NCBI GenBank assembly: GCA_038093515.1
Contig: JBBPSI010000102.1
Coordinates: 1-64,000, forward strand
Direction of reading: 5' to 3'
DNA from: Butyriboletus loyo
Lineage: Eukaryota > Basidiomycota > Agaricomycetes > Boletales > Boletaceae
Length of the DNA: 64,000 bases
This document shows, piece after piece, positions 59,180-64,000 of the stretch. The translations under genes and the position numbers were made by a program. The notes beneath the pieces are model-generated. The model was not told the origin of the DNA. It searched no databases and worked only from the letters and a program-made list of their open reading frames with translations. Numbering within the stretch: position 1 is the first letter of the stretch; every line of letters begins with the position of its first letter.

Positions 59180-60170
59180 TCCAACAACAGCAAATGCGCC
59201 AGATGGGACACGATATTGTCCCAATCCGGCATCGTATCCACCGGTGCTTCGGGTCGTTCAACATTGATATTGAACCCGAAATGACCAGAGAAGGAGTGCG
59301 AGCGTGATGAATAGCGAGCGGTTTGCGAGATGTATTACCAAGCACACTCTTTAATAAGATAGCCAGTTTTGGTGGACGAAAGACGAGAAATCTGAGAACA
59401 CAGCGCATAGAAATTCGACCAAAAGCCAAACGGATGACACTGTATGACATTGCGTAGTTGACCGTTTTGGTGGAGCCAGCGTTGAGGGTCGAATTTTTCA
59501 GGATTGGGGAATGCGACAGGGTCTCGGCTGATGCGGCCCTACCTAGAACGACATACACTAGCATCATGCATAACACATGTTCGTTCTACTCGAACGCACC
59601 GACGTGCATATTTTTGATGGTTGTTTGGGTCATTGAGAATGTCGAGGACGAACGTCCTCGCTTCCTCGAACTGGATGTCCTTGCCATACATCACTCGACA
59701 CCGCCTTTGCTTGCAAGCGTGTCTGGATCGCTTTCTGGAGCCGACGAAATCGCTCGCTGTTGCCTACTAGTAGTTTGCCTCCCGAGAGAAACACACCGGC
59801 AGCAATCGTTGGAGGACGGTCTGCGGGTGCGCTACCCTCTTTTTACTACCTGCAGACAAGAAATCGATGGGGTTGGTATTGGTATTGCAAGCAAGAGGAG
59901 ATGAAAATCCGACTTACGACGGCGATCTCACTGCCTTGACGAAGCGTGATCACAGGGCCATACTCGTTAATCCAGTTGTCAAATACTGGGGAACAGCCAA
60001 TTAGTTCAACACGTTAAGAAATATTAGGCAGGACGGTCTGACTTCACTGTCGGCATGACGTTGTCCCAGAACCACCGTGCAGGGGAGCCGACATCCTTCC
60101 TTTGAGATTAGTTGACGTTTCCTGTGAAGGACACTGGAAGCAGCTAAGGTGACGATGGCGATTTGTCTGG
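59180..60170 (-). pseudogene. Cytochrome P450 pseudogene, inverted copy
   Basis: On the minus strand the order is: N-terminal hinge (SSVLHRKRQLISKEG), NEYGPVITLRQGSEI, then ERFRRLQKAIQTRLQAKA and DIQFEEARTFVLDILND. It then jumps directly to SRDPVAFPNPEKFDPQRWL. The whole middle, including the oxygen-activation and ExxR parts, is deleted. The heme-binding region is frameshifted and only traces of the C-terminus remain. It lies tail-to-tail with the intact gene, about 400 bp away, and most of what is left aligns well, so the duplication is fairly recent. Confidence 0.8.
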
Positions 60171-60960
60171 CTGAGCCGTTCTCCAACAAGTTCAGGACTA
60201 ATTTCAAGCTTACCGCCTCGCGCTACTGATCAGTGATCACATGCACAGCAGAACTTCTGGGTCGTTCTGATGGAATCCTGTGTAGGTTTGAATGAGTCCG
60301 CCTCAGAATGACGTCTGACATGATCGAATGCATGTCAGTACTTCAAGTGAAATGACTCGGAGTGTCCAATTAAAATCTGACTACGCGTCCATCTGACACT
60401 CTTTTGTATCAGCTCGTCGGAAGCTCCGAAGCGCTTGTCTCCTATGGGTAGCTTCTTAATCTCTTCCTCCCCCCAGGCGTCTCATTTTTCTGTCAATCTT
60501 ACTGACGTTGCTCTATGGTATCTAGTAGTAGATCGGCGATGAGCTGTGTCTATAATCCATTTTTCTCGTTGGACGGGGTTCGTCCGTTTTCTGGGTGGCA
60601 GCGTGCATGGGTTACGGTGGTGCAGACCAAGCGACAGACTCCCAGGTCGTTTGAACTTCATCGTAGGGTCTCGGACACGCGTTGATAAGGCAAACCCAGA
60701 TGGAGATCAGTCACTGCCACTGGAGGGTCTGTGCGCAACTCAGTTACGCCATCGAACACGCTGGAAGTTGATACGGTCCCCCCACCGCGGCGTCAATATT
60801 TAATCTGGCAGCTCCATGCCATGCGGCCGAGTCCGTGTTTCTGCGCACAGACCCCCTTTTCTTCATAGAAAAATCTCGTTACCCGACACTGCATCCATTA
60901 CCCACTCCATCCCGCTTTCTCTCTCTCTCTTTTTTTTTGTAATCTGTCCACCGTTGAGAT
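60171..60960. other. Intergenic, promoter region of the thiol peroxidase
   Basis: No gene seen. A pyrimidine tract (CTCTCTCTTTTTTTTT, about 60920-60939) lies shortly before the peroxidase start, as is usual in fungal promoters. Confidence 0.55.
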
Positions 60961-62053
60961 ATGGCTGAACCGAATGTGGAGATTGCCAACGCCCCTCGTC
61001 GATCGAGCCGGATTTCAGCACAGGCACGTCCTGAGGCGCCCACAAAGCGGACGCGAAAAGGAGTGTCTGCTGCCAAACCGACCAAGGCAGGGTCCACCCG
61101 AAAACGGACCTTGAAAGTGGAACAAGAAGGGGACCAGGACGTCGACGTCGAGCGAGAGAAGGATGCGAAAAAGGTTGGTTGACCCGTTAATCTTATGTGT
61201 TTTTGTTCGTCGAGTTCAAGGAGGCTGATGCCATCGATCAACTTTCATCTCTGCTTGTATGATATTTTGAATGATGATACGATGCTTGGGTGGGATAGGT
61301 AAAGATGCCTTCTGCGGAGGAGACGCAAGCTGCGGCAGATGATGCGTCTGAAGAGCCTGTGCCATCGGACGCACTGCCCAAGAGCGTCGATGTCGGGGAG
61401 ACCCTCCCGTCGCTCGTTCTAAAGAACGAAAAGGGCGAAGACGTCGACACGGCATCGCTCACGGCAGAGAAAGGTGTCGTTCTCTTCCTGGTCCCAAAAG
61501 CCGATACGCGTGAGTATCTCAACCTTTAATGCACGAGGGATGTCGTTTCGACGTCTCTTGGGCCATGCGACGATGTCGATGGGCTGACGGGATGCAATCC
61601 GGTTGATCGTAGCCGGTTGTACCACACAGGCGTGTGGCTTCAGAGACGTCTGGCAAGAATTTGGAGCGCTCAACTATGACGTTTACTGCCTCAGCGCAGA
61701 CTCTCCGGCTGTCCAGACAAAGTGGCAGACAAAGGTGAGCGAGTCGGCACGTATGGTTCGGCTCCTCGACTCGTTCTGACGGGCCTGTTTCGATCGGAAG
61801 AAACTATTACCGTATCAGCTGCTCTCGGATCCTCAGAGGACGCTTATAGGCGCCCTCGGTGCTGCTGATGGTAATAGGACCAAGCGGAGTCATTTCGTGT
61901 TCGACAAGGGCGGAAAACTGCTCGATAAGAAGATTCCCGTAAAACCTGTGGATAGGTGCGTGTCCCTATTCGTCCTTGGCTCCGCCTGCTGACTCTTTCG
62001 AATGGTTTAGTCCACGGTTAGCCCTCGAGTTCATCAATGATCTTGACAAGTAG
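60961..62053 (+). CDS. Thiol peroxidase, nuclear type (Dot5/BCP-like peroxiredoxin)
   Basis: The enzyme reduces hydroperoxides with thioredoxin as electron donor. Five exons, 60961-61173, 61299-61509, 61613-61734, 61819-61955 and 62011-62053, give 241 residues. The N-terminal 95 residues are basic, then acidic, with PRRSSRIS and KRTRKG, a likely nuclear targeting region as in yeast Dot5. The peroxiredoxin domain follows: [38 protein letters not shown] with peroxidatic Cys144 and a second Cys149 (CxxxxC, atypical 2-Cys), then VYCLSADSP and LLSDPQRTLIGALGA. All introns are GT-AG, 55-125 bp. The start follows a pyrimidine tract typical of a promoter. Likely roles are protection of DNA and chromatin against peroxide. 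Confidence 0.93.
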
Positions 62054-62453
62054 ATACTTGGAAAGGTGTGGGCGTATAATGTGACGTTGCTGACGATTGT
62101 GTATATATCGCGCGTTCTATCTGTTCTATCCTGTACTGCACTGAACTGTGTTTTAAATTCTGGATTTAATGACGAATCAGTCAATAGGATCGTGTGAGTG
62201 AGCTGGTGTGCGGCACTATCCGTTACCAGAGTTTGACGAACCAAACCAAACGGTCCGCTGACTCATCACGGGCGGACTGGTCGATGTGGTCATCGAGTGC
62301 GGCGGGTGTCCACTGCGATATACTGATCGTGATTTGCCCACCTGGATGACGCTAATCCCGTGCCCGACGATACGGCCAGTATTCTTGTCAGCAACGGTAT
62401 TCGACTACTTCGACTTCGCAGCTTTCCGGCAACCCGCAGGAACTACTTACACA
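62054..62453. other. Intergenic before the aldo-keto reductase relic
   Basis: No gene seen; probably the 3' flank of the peroxidase. Confidence 0.5.
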
Positions 62454-63026
62454 ATGGTTCATCCCACTCGTCCGATCAAGACAACACGCCTGTTTCTGCC
62501 ATCGGCTATATAGGAAAGATTACGAGTAGATATGCGTGCGTGCACGGACGTGATGCGATGTGTGTTAAGTAAGCAGACGAATATAGTAAAAGTATCTCAA
62601 TGGCTGAATGGCGTGAGACGAATGTGAACGCGCTTAGATGAAAGTCGGGCACAATGCGGGTTATCATATTGAGAGTCCGCTATCTAGTTTATATACTAGA
62701 TCTACATATTTGATATGATTGGTCAGTCGGGTCATCGGCCTGTCGGCCTGTTACCACGTGACCGTATAGTACAGGCTTCAACAGCTATGAAGAGATTATG
62801 CTTTTTAATTTTATAGGCAATAAAGGTGCCATGGGCATCTCTGCTTTCTATGGGAGTGTTGAACAAGATGAGGCAAGATTCAAGGTCGGTATCGACCGGG
62901 TTGACCCAGCGCTACCGTGTTGCTCATCATGATCGATACGATACCAGGTCCTCGATGCCGCGTTCCAGAACGGTTGACACCACCAATATTTATGACGATA
63001 GCGAGGATTTGATTGGAAAATGGTAA
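62454..63026 (+). pseudogene. Aldo-keto reductase relic, exons 1-2
   Basis: The sequence starts like the intact gene at 26069-27639 (MVHPTRPI, then a two-base loss, NTPVSAIGY). It is interrupted by about 300 unrelated bases (about 62515-62815) and resumes with [10 protein letters not shown]. The second exon (VLDAAFQNG to SEDLIGKW) is also out of frame. The inserted 300 bp are of unknown origin; TATAG occurs at both edges and might be a target duplication. Confidence 0.75.
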
Positions 63027-63119
63027 GCCCACGCACAACTTGGCACTATATCAATATCTTCTTATCCGTAGGCTTGTATTCTTCCTTACCATGTTTAATG
63101 AGCATCGTTGTAAGAAATT

Positions 63120-63510
63120 CAGTGTAGTTGGTCTCCGTAATAGCGAACTTTAGGAGCATCCGCCTGAAATCATCCGCTTCAAAATCGTCGGGAGATTCCT
63201 GTCAAACAATCACGATCAGTATACCATCGACATATTATATTCAGTATCAGGGAGATTGATGTTGCGATACTGTAAACGTTGTCGGCACTCACATACCTAC
63301 CAATCAGTAAACCTCTTCCGAGTGGCGAGTAAGCGATTATCCTGATGCCCGACTCTCTCGCGGTCTTGAGTACGTCATTCTTCTCGATGTCGAGCTCGAA
63401 AGGCGAATACTCGAGCTGAACCGTGGCGATTGGGTGAATGGTACTTGCGCGGCGTAAGGTATTGGCACTGCATTCCGAGAGACCGATCGGATCTGCGGGC
63501 GAAAATCGTC
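63120..63510 (-). pseudogene. Aldo-keto reductase relic, exons 6-7, inverted
   Basis: On the minus strand it encodes [39 protein letters not shown] and [16 protein letters not shown], then after an intron ESPDDFEADDFRRM. These are the sixth and seventh exons of the intact gene, but in the opposite orientation to the exons on both sides. Confidence 0.85.
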
Positions 63511-63599
63511 GCATGAAGTCACGCCAGAGATCAGTCTCGTTAGTTCCACGGCAAGGTTGACCCAACGAGAATCTACTCACGGAAGAATGTTCTTCGTTT

Positions 63600-63944
63600 C
63601 CTATGATTGATATGCAGGTTCTCGAAGGAAAACTTCCCCAAGATCTTGAAGCTGGTAGAAGAGTTCCAAAATGTTGGCAAAGAGTACAACGCGACGGCGG
63701 GGCAAGTGACGCTCGCTTGGTTCCTTGCGCAAGGGCAAGAAATTATCCCCATTCCGGGGACCAGGAAAGTCAAGGTGCGTGTGACGTAGGAGTCCCGTTA
63801 TGCACCCTCGATTGGAACATGCATGAGCAGTATCTCGAGGAGAACTTGGCGGCTGCTCGCATTACACTTTCCCCGGCCTCCAAGGCTACCTGCTGTTTCT
63901 GTCAACATTTCGAAAGTCCCCAAGGTGAGCGGGGTGCACAATAG
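63600..63944 (+). pseudogene. Aldo-keto reductase relic, exons 8-9
   Basis: The plus strand again carries the end of the seventh intron (ATTGATATGCAG), then [40 protein letters not shown] and [15 protein letters not shown]. The end differs from the intact gene and stops at 63944. Exons 3-5 of the family are absent from the relic. Confidence 0.85.
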
Positions 63945-64000
63945 TAACATATACATATTTAAACTATAAGGAATAACACTAATCACACACACCGGAGCTA

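Overview
This window reads as nuclear DNA of a filamentous basidiomycete, most likely an Agaricomycete. The reasons are many GT-AG introns of about 50-60 bp with CTNA-type branch sites, FunK1-type kinases, Crinkler-like genes, a basidiomycete-type glutathione transferase, UstYa-type (DUF3328) proteins and a Ty3/Gypsy chromovirus with a C-terminal chromodomain. No ribosomal or transfer RNA gene was recognised. All exon models were made by eye from splice signals, reading frame and family knowledge.

Region 1 (1-9165) is a nest of LTR retrotransposons. Positions 1-2394 carry the end of an LTR (family A), a leader with a small membrane-protein ORF, gag A and the first part of its pol. A reversed fragment of a second LTR (family B, 2395-2609) separates this from the tail of gag B, an intact pol B with chromodomain, and a third ORF with zinc knuckles. 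A solo family A LTR with a CTTTC target duplication splits that third ORF. The B element ends in its 3' LTR at 8618, inside the gag of an older element C that lies on the minus strand with its LTR at 8922-9165.

Region 2 (9.46-16.6 kb) holds a complete FunK1 kinase (minus), a broken Crinkler-like/kinase gene (plus), a FunK1 relic and a broken Myb/SANT-like gene. Related copies return in region 5 (47.8-56.1 kb): FunK1 relic, Crinkler-like gene, truncated FunK1 and complete FunK1, all on plus.

Region 3 (17.1-27.7 kb) has ordinary genes: ATG13 (autophagy), a glutathione transferase, a large membrane protein and an aldo-keto reductase.

Region 4 (28.4-42.7 kb) is the most interesting part. Two small secreted proteins share their architecture and dibasic (Kex2-type) sites. 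They lie near a single-pass membrane protein of unknown family, two UstYa-type proteins, a membrane-anchored serine hydrolase of the beta-lactamase/S12 type and a seven-helix membrane protein. Because UstYa enzymes modify Kex2-released peptides in known fungal RiPP pathways, this could be a new peptide-modification locus; that is an inference. A gene for an LRR protein like PPP1R37 (43.4-47.2 kb) follows.

Region 6 (56.6-64 kb) has an intact 11-exon cytochrome P450 with an inverted, broken copy next to it, a nuclear-type thiol peroxidase (Dot5-like), and a broken aldo-keto reductase copy whose middle exons are inverted.
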